From contig CABXHU010000001.1 of assembly GCA_902512065.1 (NCBI GenBank), positions 1 to 64,000 on the forward strand: a stretch of 64,000 bases of DNA. The letters are read 5' to 3'. Within the stretch, counting starts at the first letter, position 1; every line of letters begins with the position of its first letter. Under the pieces are notes generated by a model. The model did no database searches, had not been told where the DNA came from, and saw only the letters and a list, made by a program, of their open reading frames with translations. Source of the stretch: an uncultured Bacteroidota bacterium (GTDB lineage Bacteria > Bacteroidota > Bacteroidia > Flavobacteriales > Flavobacteriaceae). Made by a program: the position numbers and the translations under genes. Shown piece after piece: positions 49,501 through 59,727 of the stretch.

Positions 49501-50954
49501 AGGAACAAGTAATGCTTTTATCTCAAAAATTAGGTGATTTCACCAAAGGTGAAGCAGATATTCTTAGAAAGGCAATGGGTAAAAAACAAAAAGATGTTCT
49601 TGATAAAATGAAACCTAAGTTTATTGAGAATGCAAAGAAAAAAGGATTAAACACAAATAAAATAGATAAAATCTGGAAGGATTGGGAAGCCTTTGCTAGT
49701 TATGCATTTAATAAATCTCATTCTACTTGTTATGCATGGATAGCTTACCAAACAGCATATTTGAAAGCAAATTATCCTGCTGAGTATATGGCCTCTGTAT
49801 TATCCAATAATATGAAGGATATAAAATCTATTACTTTCTTTATGGGTGAATGTAAAAGAATGAAGTTAGATGTGCTAGGGCCAGACATAAATGAATCCTA
49901 TTACAAGTTTGCTGTTAATAAAGATAATGCCATTAGATTTGGAATGGGAGCAATTAAAGGAGTAGGTGCATCTGCCGTAAATGCAATCGTATCTGAAAGA
50001 AAGAAAAATGGGAGCTATAAATCAATATTTGATCTTTCAAAAAGAGTTGATTTAAGAGCAGCAAATAAAAAAGCTTTTGATGGTCTTGCTTCAGCCGGAG
50101 GATTTGATTGTTTTAATTCCATCCATAGAGCTCAGTATTTTAATGAAATAGGAGATGGAATTACTTTCATTGAAAAAATAATTAAGCATGGAGGAAAATT
50201 TCAGGCAAACAAAAATTCAGCGCAAGTTAGTTTATTTGAAAACTCATCAGATGTTCAGGTTTCGGAATTAGAAATACCTGAAACTAAAAAATGGGATACA
50301 ATAGAACAACTTAGTAAAGAAAGGGAAGTCATAGGTATATATATATCTGGACATCCTCTAGATGACTTTAGGGTAGAAATGGAATCATTCTGTAATGCTA
50401 ATGTATCAATGTTTAAATCTCCGAAGGAATTTATAGGAAAGGAATTAATAATTGCAGGAGTAATAACTGATTTAGAGCATAGGGTTAGTCGTCAGGGTAA
50501 GGGATGGGCTTCATTTACTTTAGAAGATTATGTAGATTCTTATGAATTTAGAATTTTTGGTGAGGATTATCTTAAATTTAAGCATTTATTAATTCTAAAT
50601 AATTTCATTCATATTAAAACCGCAATAGTTGAAGGGTGGAAAAATAAAGAAACGGGAATCGTAGGTGATCCTAGAATTCAATATAGAAATTTTAAACTTC
50701 TTCAAGATGTAGTTAAATCATTTGCCAGAAAATTATCTATACAACTAAATCTTGATGATATTAAGGAAAATAAGGTAAAGGAAATTAAGCAGCTATTAGT
50801 AAAGCATAAAGGAGATCATAATCTTAGTTTTGTTGTTTATGATGAAGAGGAAAAAATTAAAATTGACATGAAAACTAGTAACCATAAGATTAATATTTCA
50901 CCTGAATTATTGGAAATATTAGATCAGGAAAAAATATATTATAAATTAAATTAA
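46596..50954 (+). CDS. dnaE: DNA polymerase III subunit alpha with N-terminal DnaQ-like 3'-5' exonuclease domain
   Basis: N-term YLIFDTETTGLP...HNISFDINV...HNATADVEATARCF (DEDDh exonuclease); PHP FVHLHNHSQFSVLQ; polymerase PDIDIDFDDEGR, AFNKSHSTCYAWIAYQTAYLKANYPAEYMA. Confidence 0.96.
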   Translation: MYLIFDTETTGLPKNWKAPITDTDNWPRCVQIAWQLHDDMGQLIEDQNYLIKPNDFEIPYESQKIHGISTELAINEGEDLHVVLEKFNSSLQKSSFVIGHNISFDINVTGCEFYRTGIENVLKNANLLDTCTENTALLCELPGGRGGKFKLPTLIELHEFLFGTAFKEAHNATADVEATARCFLELIRIKRFSEDQLGVTTDYFERYTIKNSKTIDKAGIKHINLKKKSEKLKKLSDEDSTPDIKKEISSDLNEIQFVHLHNHSQFSVLQSTMSIGDLVGVTSEMKMPAVALTDNANMMGAFRFVNEIHKHNKSVNDQKENNLGEKQKIKPIVGCVFHICDDHLNKNHRDNGYQILFLAKNKNGYNNLAKLSSIAYTKGFYYVPRIDRALVEKYKDDIIVLTGNLMGEISNKILNIGQKSAEEALVWWKKIFKDDLYIEIMRHGQEDEDLVNKILIDFSKNHNVKIVATNNNYYKEKSEADAHDILLCIKEGEKLSTPVGRGRGFRYGLPNQEYFYKSSDEMKKLFSDVPEAIKNIMEVVDKIEEYTLSNQVLLPKFDIPMDFLDTKDKKDGGKRGENAYLRHIAYLGAKKRYGKLSSDLEERIDFELNTIKNTGYPGYFLIVEDFIRKAREMNVSVGPGRGSAAGSVVAYCLWITNIDPIKYDLLFERFLNPDRISMPDIDIDFDDEGRNKVIEYVIEKYGESQVAQIITYGTMAAKSSIRDTARVLDLPLNDADRLAKLVPNMAKLSTIFETSQKELRNKFRPDDLDRINQLLMVANSENLESETIKQARVLEGSLRNTGIHACGVIITPDDITNFVPIATAKDSALNVTQFDNAVVEQAGLLKMDFLGLKTLTLIKNTVKIVKAKYGVVLDPDNFPLDDEKTFKLFQNGDTVGIFQYESPGMQKHLKDLKPTVFDDLIAMNALYRPGPMEYIPSFIRRKHGDEKIVYDLPEMEEYLNETYGITVYQEQVMLLSQKLGDFTKGEADILRKAMGKKQKDVLDKMKPKFIENAKKKGLNTNKIDKIWKDWEAFASYAFNKSHSTCYAWIAYQTAYLKANYPAEYMASVLSNNMKDIKSITFFMGECKRMKLDVLGPDINESYYKFAVNKDNAIRFGMGAIKGVGASAVNAIVSERKKNGSYKSIFDLSKRVDLRAANKKAFDGLASAGGFDCFNSIHRAQYFNEIGDGITFIEKIIKHGGKFQANKNSAQVSLFENSSDVQVSELEIPETKKWDTIEQLSKEREVIGIYISGHPLDDFRVEMESFCNANVSMFKSPKEFIGKELIIAGVITDLEHRVSRQGKGWASFTLEDYVDSYEFRIFGEDYLKFKHLLILNNFIHIKTAIVEGWKNKETGIVGDPRIQYRNFKLLQDVVKSFARKLSIQLNLDDIKENKVKEIKQLLVKHKGDHNLSFVVYDEEEKIKIDMKTSNHKINISPELLEILDQEKIYYKLN

Positions 50955-51010
50955 TCTGCACTGTAAATTCAGTAAGATTAGTTATTTTAGCATCATAAAA
51001 TTTTATTCAA

Positions 51011-51328
51011 ATGGCATTAGAAATCACAGATGAAAATTTTGAGGAAGTAGTTCTCAAAAGCGATAAACCAGTACTAGTAGATTTTTGGGCAGCTTGGTGC
51101 GGTCCATGTAGAATGGTAGGACCAGTTATAGAAGAAATTAGTAACGAATATTCTGAAAAAGCAGTTGTTGGAAAAGTAGATATAGATTCTAATCAAGAAT
51201 ATGCTGCTAAATATGGCGTAAGGAATATACCTACTGTTTTAGTTTTTCATAATGGAGAAATTGTTGGAAGGCAAGTAGGAGTTGCTCCAAAAAACACCTA
51301 CACTGAAGCTATTGAAAAATTATTATGA
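51011..51328 (+). CDS. trxA: Thioredoxin
   Basis: VDFWAAWCGPCRMVGPVIEEI. Confidence 0.97.
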   Translation: MALEITDENFEEVVLKSDKPVLVDFWAAWCGPCRMVGPVIEEISNEYSEKAVVGKVDIDSNQEYAAKYGVRNIPTVLVFHNGEIVGRQVGVAPKNTYTEAIEKLL

Positions 51329-51407
51329 TATAGTTTAAAATCTTGATTTTCAATTACTTCTGTTCTTCAAAGATATATTTTGTATATTAGCCCACTATTT
51401 TTTATAG

Positions 51408-54400
51408 ATGAAAAAGGTATTATTAAATGTATTGCTGTTTTTATTTTCAATTATCTGTTTTTCTCAGAGTATTGATCTAGTTAGGTTTGACAATACACAA
51501 ACCTATACTCCTGGTTCTGGTGTGTCATTGCACATTAATCCTACAGGAGTTTTTGTTCTTGATAATCCTTCAAACTTGTCAGCTGTAGGAAATAATGCTT
51601 TTCATCTAGAATTATCTGATTCTGGAGGGGGTTTTACTAGCCCTACACTCCTAGGAACAGTAAACGATTTTTATACGCCATTAATGAATGGTGTAATTCC
51701 TACAGGTACAGCTTCAGGAAATTATAAGCTAAGAGTTAGATCAACTCAACCTGTTACTACGGTAGAAACAGCCTTATTTACTGTTGATAACTCTGCTACT
51801 TCAGCATTGCCAACAGTTCAGACTACAATGCAGAGTAATACCAATTATTTTGAATGTCTAAACGATGGTTCTAATACTGTAAATCCTTATTTTGGATCTC
51901 TTAAGCAGTCTTATGATGCTGTAACAGCTGATATGCCTTCTAGTTACAAGTTTCTTCAAGTAGCGGCTTCAAATTCATCTTATACCTTAAATGTCAACTT
52001 AATTGATATAGGAGCAGGAACTACTACTGCACTGACAGCTACAAGTGCTGGAGTATATTCTATTCCAGACACATTATCTGTTGGTACTTATAATTTTGAA
52101 GTTGAGGAAGTAGATTCATCTGGAAATTCAAGTTTCTTTAGTTTTACTTTTTTGTTTCACACTAGTGCTACAATATTTGGTAATGCATCTTCTGAAATAG
52201 TTTGTGTGGGTGAAAATGTAGTATTTAGTATAGACATTACCAATTTGGGTATTGGCAGTAACTATATGGCCTCTTATTATACATTCGATTTTGGAGATGG
52301 AACTGCACAGATAATTAAAACACAAGCCCAGCTTTTACAAGATTACACAGCTCCAGTAAATCCAATTACACATATTTTTACTCAACCCTCATGTAGTTCT
52401 GTAGATGATGACTTTGAACTAGAAATGAAATTATATAACAAAGGACTATCTGTTGGTGGTACTAATCCATCATGTGATGAGTATATTGCTAATGGATCAG
52501 GAGCAACTAAAAACGTTACTACAAGTCAATCTCCTGAAGCTTCATTTGATTTAGACCCAGAACAATGTATTACTGAAAATATTAGAGCAATAAACACCTC
52601 TCAAGCAGGTTCTTATCCAACTCCTTCAGGAGAATGTTCTGAAGAACCAGATTATTATTGGTACTACAAACCACCAACTTCTAGTACTTTTATTCCAGTA
52701 TTTGCAGGATCTCCTTGGCTTGTTGGAAATGATCTTATTATTCCTGCAGCTGATATTACAGTTCCAGGTTGTTGGGAGATTAAACTAACAGCTGTAAATC
52801 AGGATTACTGTCAGCAGGAGTCAGACCATACAGACACGATTAATATTGAAGATATACCTGATGCAGATTTTAATATAATAAAGGATGGTCAAGAGGTTAG
52901 CCAGATTTGTGTTGATGATACAGTAATTTTAACAGATAATTCTAATATTGTTAGTGCTGCTTGTGATCCTTTCTTGCCAAATGAAATTGAGACTTACCAG
53001 TGGACAATATCTCCAAATTCTGGATATACCCTGCAAAACAGTACAACATTAACATCTCAAAATCCAGAAGTTACCTTTACTACTGAAGGAAACTACACTA
53101 TTACTGAAACAGTAACAACAGAATGTGGATCTGACAGTCATGAAGAAACTCTTGAAGTAATTGGCAATCCTACGGTTGCATTTCCTGCTGATTCACAGAC
53201 GTATTGCTCAACTTCAACACTTCTAATTGATTTTGCAAATCTATTAACGCCAGTTTATTCTACTGGACTGAATGAACCAAGTTCTTATACTTGGACAGTT
53301 TCAGGTTCTGGAATAACATCTAGTGACTATTCATTTGTGAATTCTACAACAGCTTCTGATGCATTGCCTACAATTCAATTAAATTCATTCGGTACTTATA
53401 ATATTACTGTAACTCTTGGTTCTAATTGTGATACTCCTGCTTCCGACACAATAACAATATCCTTAGGTCAAACACCAATAATAACAAACACAACGACTTC
53501 TGAGACAATTTGTTCTGCATCTGCATCCACTGAATTTACAATAACTGCTGATGTATCTGGAACAACTTTTTCATGGGTAGCGACTGATAATAGTAATCTT
53601 TCAGGATATACATCTTCTGGGACAACAGCAGCTATTCCAGCTCAAACAATAACAAATAATACTAATACGGATCAAGACTTAGTATACACTATAACTCCTA
53701 TTGCTGATGGATGTGCTGGCACACCATTTGATTACACTATTACAGTAAATCCTGTACCACTTATTGCTGATAAGGATGAAACTATTTGTTCTACTGAAAC
53801 TTTTACTATTACTCCTGTTGATGATTCTCCTACTGAAATAGTTCCTTCTGGAACTACTTATTCTTGGGGAGCGCCAGTTAGTAGTCCTGTGGGAGCAATT
53901 ACTGGTGGTAGTGCAGCAGTAAATCAAACATATATAAGTCAAACATTAACTAATATAACTGCGGAGCCAGCAACTTTAACCTATACTGTTACTCCTGAGG
54001 CTAATGGATGTAAGGGTGATGGATTTGATGTGGTCATTACTGTTAATCCTACATTAGGTGTAGATGCAATTGCGGATCAAACACTTTGTAATGGTGAAAA
54101 TACAGATGAAATTAATTTTTCAACTAATAATTTTAATGAAGAAAGCTCTGAAAATTTAGTTGGTGAATTTACCCATACTATAACCTCGCCAGGCTTAGAA
54201 ACCTTTAATACTACAATTGGTTCACAATATAGACTTGAAATTTCGGGCTCTGGATCTGTTGCAGGAGGTTCTTCAGGAGGGTTAATTGACGCAGCATATT
54301 TTACAAGTACTGGAAGTCCCAGAGATCCATTATGCGATGATTCAGTATATACGTCTTTATTTTGTGAAACTTCTGGACTCCGTCCAACACCTGACGTCTA

Positions 54401-57400
54401 CGATGATGTGGCCCACACATATTATTATCCATTTACAGCATCTACTAATTCAATTAGCGTAGGTTTTACTGATTTTGGCCCATATTCTGACAATTCAGGA
54501 ACATTTACATTTAAGCTTTACCAAATTATTACAGCATCAGATGGAGATGTAACTTATAATTGGGTAAATGATAATACAGCTATAGGACTTGCTTCTAGCG
54601 GTACCGGTGACATTTCAAGCTTTATAGCCACTAACAATACAACAGCACAAATCGTTGGAAATATAACTGTAACAGCTGTTTATACATATAATGATTTGAG
54701 TTGTAATGGTGAATCAGAAACTTTTTCAATTACAGTAAACCCATCACCATTAGTTAACTTTTCAGAGAATGATCAAGTAATAGTAACTGGTGAAACAACT
54801 ACTTCAGTTGATCTGACAAGTCCAACCTCAGGCGTAACATTTGCCTGGACTGTTTCAGTTCCAACAGGAATTACTGGAGTAACCACTTTAACAGGAACGG
54901 ACAATATCCCAGCAGAAACTTTGATTAACTCAACTACTGGACCTCTAGATGTCGTATATACTGCGATTGCTACTGGAGATGTAGGATTTGATTGCGAAGG
55001 ACTGCCTACAGACTATACAGTTACAGTTAATCCTCAAGCGCAGGTAAATCCAGTAGATGATCAAGTTGTTTGTAATGATGAAAATTTAGTTATAGAATTT
55101 TCAACTATAGTTACTGGAGGAACTACAACTTTCTCTTGGACAAATGATAATACAGCCATTGGATTAGATGCTACTGGCACAGGAAACATTGATATTACGG
55201 CTATAAATACTACAGACCAGCCTTTAACAGCAAACATAGTAGTAACTCCAAGTTTTGAAAATGATGGTGATACAAATACAGGTGATTCTACAACATTTAC
55301 AATAACAGTTAACCCAACAGGTCAAGTTGATGTTGTTGGAAACCAAATAGTTTCTAATGGATTTGATACTACGGCTATTGCATTTTCAACAACAAATATT
55401 AATGGTACAACTACTTTTGATTGGACAAACAGTATTACCTCTATTGGCCTTGCTGCAAATGGAACAGGTGATATTTCAGCATTTACAGGTATTAATACAG
55501 GAACAAGTCCAGTTACGTCTTCTCTTACGGTCATACCTACTTTTGAGAATGGTAATGTTAGTTGTATTGGACCTGCAACCCCTTTTGAAATTACAATTAA
55601 TCCAACAGCTCAAGTAAATCCTACAGATGATATGGTAGTCTCTGATGGAGATACAGTTGCCATTCCATTTACAACAGTTAATACTGGAGGGACTACAACA
55701 TATACTTGGACAAATACTGATCCAACAACAGGATTAACAACAACAGGATCAAGTGATATTGGATTTACAGCAGTAAATACAGGAACATCTCCTATTACTA
55801 CTACAGTAGTAGTCACCCCTGACTTTGAAAATGGAGGAAACAGCAATACTGGACCAACTGAAACATTTACAATTACAGTTAATCCAACTGCACAAATAGA
55901 TCCTATTACTAGTATGGTTTTATGTAATCAAGATAACACAACAACTGTTGTCTTTACAACTGAAAATACAGGAGGGGTTACAACTTATTCATGGACAAAT
56001 GACAATACATCTATAGGATTAACATCTACTGGAACAGGAACAATTGCAAGTTTTACGGCAATCAACACAACAACTACAGCTCAAGTAGCAACTATTGTAG
56101 TTACTCCTACTTTTGAAAATGGAGGGACTAGCAATACTGGTAGTAGTGAATCATTTACTATATCAGTTAATCCAACGGGGCAAATAAATGCAATTAATGA
56201 TATTATAAGTTGTGATGGGACAACTAGTGGAGATATAATTTTCACTACTCAGAATACAGATGGTAATACAACTTATTCATGGACTAATAATAATACATCA
56301 ATTGGATTGGCAGCTGATGGAACAGGAAATATAAACACCTTTAGTTTAACAAACACATCTACCGATACACAAATAGCAACCATTACTGTGACGCCAACAT
56401 ATGCTAATAATGGAATTAGCTGTATTGGACCAGATGAAATATTTACTATTACTATTCCTATGGGACAGGTTAATGCTATTGCTAATCAGGACCTATGTAG
56501 TGGAGATCAGTCATTACCAATTGACTTTTCTACAATTAATACTCAAGGAACAACAACATATACTTGGACAAATGATAATTCATCAATAGGGCTCTCATCT
56601 GGAGCAACTGGAAATATACCAAGTTTTACAGCTATAAATACTGGAGATACTGCCCAAGTAGCTAATATAATAGTAATTCCAAGTTATAATTATAGTGGAG
56701 TTATTTGTGATGGTCCATCTGAAAGTTTTACAATTACAGTTAATCCTGGCGCTCAAGTCAACGCAGTAGATAGTCAGGTGCTATGTGATGGAGATATTTC
56801 TAATGAGGTGATTTTTACAACAACCAATACTGACGGAACTACTACATATAATTGGATTAATAATAATACATCAATTGGATTGCCTGGAGCTGGTAGTGGA
56901 TCAATTCCAGCTTTTGGTGTAGTTAATACATCAAATACTGCACAAACAGCAATTATTACTGTAACACCTACGTATGATAATAATGGAGTAGTTTGTATAG
57001 GAAGTCCAGAATCATTTAGTATAACTGTAAATCCTGATGCTCAAGTAGATCCTTTACAATCATGGAACACGGTTTCATGTGATGGAGATTTCACCCCTGT
57101 TTATTCATTCACAACATCTAATACTGATGGGACTACAACCTATAATTGGACAAATAATAATCCGGCTATTGGTTTAGAAGAGAGTGGCACCGGAGGTATA
57201 CCTAGTTTCTTAGCTACAAATTCTTCTAATACAACTATTACAGCAACTATTACTGTTACCCCAAGTTATGATAATAATGGATTAGTCTGTAGCGGATTAG
57301 CAGATACATTTACTATTACAGTGAATCCTAATCCACAAATGGATTCAGTTGAAGATATTGTATTGTGTAATAATGAGATATCTTCAATAATTACATTTAC

Positions 57401-58631
57401 AAGCCCAAATACTGATGGGGCTACAACATATAATTGGACAAATGACAATACTTCAATTGGTTTAACATCGAGTGGTACTGGTGATATACCTAGTTTTACA
57501 GCTATGAACTTATCTATAGTACCTGATGCTGCTTTAATTACTGTAACTCCTACTTATGAAAATAACGGTGTGGTATGTATTGGAGCACCACAGACATTTA
57601 GTATTACTGTTCTTAGTGAAATAGTGGTAAGCGGAACACCAAGTGATGCCGTTGATTGTGACGATCCAAATAGCGGTAGTATTGATTTATTAGTTTCAGG
57701 CGGTTCAGGAATCTATTCATTCTTATGGAGTAATGGAGCTGAAACTGAAGATTTAGCAAATATACCAGCGGGTGATTATTCGGTTGAAATAACGGATAGT
57801 GAAGGATGCTTTGCTCAATCTGAAACATTTACAATATGGAGACAAGATGATATAACAGTTGATTTAGAGACTAGTATTGATCCAAACTGTATTGGAAATT
57901 TTGTATCACAAATTAATGACATAACAGTTTCTGGAGGAGTTCCGCCATATTCTATTAATTGGTCTAGTGGTTCTGTAAGTATAGATGACAACACAGTTAT
58001 GACAGCTTATGAAAATGGAACTTATACGGTTTTAGTTACTGATAGTTTTGGTTGTCAAGTAGAAACAGAAATAATTACAGACTTTGATGAGCTTGGTGAT
58101 GCATCATTTGATTTAAGCAGTAGTGGTCAAATAGATTGTGGTATTAGCATATTTAATGAACTGCTATTTACCAACACTTCATCTGGTGATTATATTAGTG
58201 TTATATGGGATTTTGGAGACGGTAGTCCACTGGTGACTGGAGATTCTGTTTTATACACTTATTCACATCCTGGAAGTTATACGATAACTCAAACGGTTGA
58301 ATATAGTTATGGATGTATAGAAGTCTTTACTGAGGAAATTGATGTAACGGATGGATATGATATAGTACTGCCAAATGCTTTCTCTCCTAATGGAGATGGA
58401 ATGAATGATACCATAAGACCTGTATATAGTTGTGTAAATAGCATTGAAATGTTCATTTATGATACATTTGGTTCACTTATATATTATGAGAATAATGCTG
58501 ATCTAATAGGATGGAATGGAATATTAGAAGGAAGAGAGGCAGAAAATGGAAATTATCTAATGGTAGTTAAAGGAGTTTCAATATATCAACAAGAAATTAA
58601 TCGTCAAGGAGTATTTACTCTTTTAAGATAA
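51408..58631 (+). CDS. Giant (2407 aa) secreted adhesin-like protein: PKD/PKD-like and Ig-like repeats, gliding motility-associated (type B, T9SS) C-terminal domain
   Basis: Signal peptide; about 10 repeats of the TTTYxWTNDNTSIGLxxxGTGxIxSFTAxNT type; C-terminal NAFSPNGDGMNDTIRPVYSCVNSIEMFIYDTFGSLIY...NGNYLMVVKG...QGVFTLLR. Confidence 0.93.
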   Translation: MKKVLLNVLLFLFSIICFSQSIDLVRFDNTQTYTPGSGVSLHINPTGVFVLDNPSNLSAVGNNAFHLELSDSGGGFTSPTLLGTVNDFYTPLMNGVIPTGTASGNYKLRVRSTQPVTTVETALFTVDNSATSALPTVQTTMQSNTNYFECLNDGSNTVNPYFGSLKQSYDAVTADMPSSYKFLQVAASNSSYTLNVNLIDIGAGTTTALTATSAGVYSIPDTLSVGTYNFEVEEVDSSGNSSFFSFTFLFHTSATIFGNASSEIVCVGENVVFSIDITNLGIGSNYMASYYTFDFGDGTAQIIKTQAQLLQDYTAPVNPITHIFTQPSCSSVDDDFELEMKLYNKGLSVGGTNPSCDEYIANGSGATKNVTTSQSPEASFDLDPEQCITENIRAINTSQAGSYPTPSGECSEEPDYYWYYKPPTSSTFIPVFAGSPWLVGNDLIIPAADITVPGCWEIKLTAVNQDYCQQESDHTDTINIEDIPDADFNIIKDGQEVSQICVDDTVILTDNSNIVSAACDPFLPNEIETYQWTISPNSGYTLQNSTTLTSQNPEVTFTTEGNYTITETVTTECGSDSHEETLEVIGNPTVAFPADSQTYCSTSTLLIDFANLLTPVYSTGLNEPSSYTWTVSGSGITSSDYSFVNSTTASDALPTIQLNSFGTYNITVTLGSNCDTPASDTITISLGQTPIITNTTTSETICSASASTEFTITADVSGTTFSWVATDNSNLSGYTSSGTTAAIPAQTITNNTNTDQDLVYTITPIADGCAGTPFDYTITVNPVPLIADKDETICSTETFTITPVDDSPTEIVPSGTTYSWGAPVSSPVGAITGGSAAVNQTYISQTLTNITAEPATLTYTVTPEANGCKGDGFDVVITVNPTLGVDAIADQTLCNGENTDEINFSTNNFNEESSENLVGEFTHTITSPGLETFNTTIGSQYRLEISGSGSVAGGSSGGLIDAAYFTSTGSPRDPLCDDSVYTSLFCETSGLRPTPDVYDDVAHTYYYPFTASTNSISVGFTDFGPYSDNSGTFTFKLYQIITASDGDVTYNWVNDNTAIGLASSGTGDISSFIATNNTTAQIVGNITVTAVYTYNDLSCNGESETFSITVNPSPLVNFSENDQVIVTGETTTSVDLTSPTSGVTFAWTVSVPTGITGVTTLTGTDNIPAETLINSTTGPLDVVYTAIATGDVGFDCEGLPTDYTVTVNPQAQVNPVDDQVVCNDENLVIEFSTIVTGGTTTFSWTNDNTAIGLDATGTGNIDITAINTTDQPLTANIVVTPSFENDGDTNTGDSTTFTITVNPTGQVDVVGNQIVSNGFDTTAIAFSTTNINGTTTFDWTNSITSIGLAANGTGDISAFTGINTGTSPVTSSLTVIPTFENGNVSCIGPATPFEITINPTAQVNPTDDMVVSDGDTVAIPFTTVNTGGTTTYTWTNTDPTTGLTTTGSSDIGFTAVNTGTSPITTTVVVTPDFENGGNSNTGPTETFTITVNPTAQIDPITSMVLCNQDNTTTVVFTTENTGGVTTYSWTNDNTSIGLTSTGTGTIASFTAINTTTTAQVATIVVTPTFENGGTSNTGSSESFTISVNPTGQINAINDIISCDGTTSGDIIFTTQNTDGNTTYSWTNNNTSIGLAADGTGNINTFSLTNTSTDTQIATITVTPTYANNGISCIGPDEIFTITIPMGQVNAIANQDLCSGDQSLPIDFSTINTQGTTTYTWTNDNSSIGLSSGATGNIPSFTAINTGDTAQVANIIVIPSYNYSGVICDGPSESFTITVNPGAQVNAVDSQVLCDGDISNEVIFTTTNTDGTTTYNWINNNTSIGLPGAGSGSIPAFGVVNTSNTAQTAIITVTPTYDNNGVVCIGSPESFSITVNPDAQVDPLQSWNTVSCDGDFTPVYSFTTSNTDGTTTYNWTNNNPAIGLEESGTGGIPSFLATNSSNTTITATITVTPSYDNNGLVCSGLADTFTITVNPNPQMDSVEDIVLCNNEISSIITFTSPNTDGATTYNWTNDNTSIGLTSSGTGDIPSFTAMNLSIVPDAALITVTPTYENNGVVCIGAPQTFSITVLSEIVVSGTPSDAVDCDDPNSGSIDLLVSGGSGIYSFLWSNGAETEDLANIPAGDYSVEITDSEGCFAQSETFTIWRQDDITVDLETSIDPNCIGNFVSQINDITVSGGVPPYSINWSSGSVSIDDNTVMTAYENGTYTVLVTDSFGCQVETEIITDFDELGDASFDLSSSGQIDCGISIFNELLFTNTSSGDYISVIWDFGDGSPLVTGDSVLYTYSHPGSYTITQTVEYSYGCIEVFTEEIDVTDGYDIVLPNAFSPNGDGMNDTIRPVYSCVNSIEMFIYDTFGSLIYYENNADLIGWNGILEGREAENGNYLMVVKGVSIYQQEINRQGVFTLLR
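54540..57615 (+). repeat. Array of about 10 diverged protein-coding repeats (about 80-95 aa each) in the giant adhesin
   Basis: Recurring W(T/I/V)N(D/N/S)... IGL ... (I/V)TVxPxxxN...FTITVNPxAQV modules read from the translation. Confidence 0.85.
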
Positions 58632-58640
58632 AAAAGGAAA

Positions 58641-59624
58641 ATGAAAAGAATTTTATTAATATTAATATTGACTATATGCACGAGAAGTTTTTCTCAAGAT
58701 GTTGCTTTTACTCAATCTTTTATGATTCCTGAAAGTATTAACCCTTCTTTTTCAGGGTTTTATCAAACCACAAAAGCAGGACTTTTATATAAAAACCAGC
58801 AGTGGTCAGGTTTTAACTTTAATTTAAATTCCCAATATATTTATTTTGATGATTGGTTCCCGAATCTAAATAGTGGTATAGGTATAAGTTTAATTAATCA
58901 TCAGGAAACAGTTACTAATTACAACCTTAAGCAGGTTAATATAAATTGGGCATATGATGTTCAAATTAATTATGATTGGCATTTTAGACCCAGTGTTTCT
59001 TTTGGTTTTGGATTTAAGGACTATGGATTTGACAACTTGCTTTTTGAAGATCAAATTAACATATATCAAAATATAATAAACTCAAACACTTTTGATCCTA
59101 TTGTATTAAATGAAAATTCAAGATATTTTGACTTCGGAGCTTCCTTTTTATTTAACAATGATTATAGTTGGGTTGGTTTAACATTACGACATTTAAATAG
59201 ACCTAATGTGTCAATGGTTAGTCAAGGCGACACTCCATTAGATATATTTGTATCTCTTCATGCATCACTGGAATTACCAGTATTAAACTATAATGATGAT
59301 AATAGTATTTTCTTTATTACAAACTTTATGATGCAGGGAAAATATGATAGATTTGATTTAGGATTTCAATATGTTTTTGACAGGTTCTCACTTGGGCTTA
59401 CAGCTACAACAAATCCTATTCAAACATCTGAAAAAAGTCATTTTATAACATCCATAAATCCAGTAATTGGAATGGCATGGGAGGGCTTTAAGTTTGGATA
59501 TTCTTACGATTTTAATCTAAGTAAAATTGGTGGTGATGGGGGAATTTCGGAATTCTCAATTTCCTATGATTTCTTAAACAATAAGGAATGTTTTGGATGC
59601 CCAGATTGGGGTTCAGGATATTAA
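58641..59624 (+). CDS. PorP/SprF family type IX secretion system membrane protein
   Basis: QDVAFTQSFMIPESINPSFSGFYQTTKAGLLYKNQQW; immediately downstream of the type-B CTD protein. Confidence 0.93.
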   Translation: MKRILLILILTICTRSFSQDVAFTQSFMIPESINPSFSGFYQTTKAGLLYKNQQWSGFNFNLNSQYIYFDDWFPNLNSGIGISLINHQETVTNYNLKQVNINWAYDVQINYDWHFRPSVSFGFGFKDYGFDNLLFEDQINIYQNIINSNTFDPIVLNENSRYFDFGASFLFNNDYSWVGLTLRHLNRPNVSMVSQGDTPLDIFVSLHASLELPVLNYNDDNSIFFITNFMMQGKYDRFDLGFQYVFDRFSLGLTATTNPIQTSEKSHFITSINPVIGMAWEGFKFGYSYDFNLSKIGGDGGISEFSISYDFLNNKECFGCPDWGSGY

Positions 59625-59679
59625 TTTGTACGGGTTTTCTTGATCAGATTATTGATACGTAAAATTTAGATGAAAAGAT

Positions 59680-59709
59680 TTGAGTTGTTGAAAATCAAAT
59701 GTATATTTG
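59680..59709 (+). promoter_or_regulatory. Bacteroidetes-type promoter for tRNA-Asp (TTG-N19-TATATTTG)
   Basis: TTG at 59680-59682, 19 nt spacer, TATATTTG at 59702-59709, 18 nt before the tRNA. Confidence 0.65.
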
Positions 59710-59727
59710 CTTTCGCAATTAAGAAAT

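Noticed and set aside
54540-57615. Coding repeats considered as a mobile element or recombination cassette
   Set aside because: Repeats stay in one frame as Ig-like protein modules; no transposase, target-site duplication or terminal inverted repeats seen.
52128-57828. Multiple alternative-frame ORFs inside the giant adhesin (52128, 53679, 55322, 55357, 55610, 56401, 57266, 57613)
   Set aside because: Repeat-derived shadow ORFs; the single 2407-aa frame with signal peptide and C-terminal domain explains the sequence.
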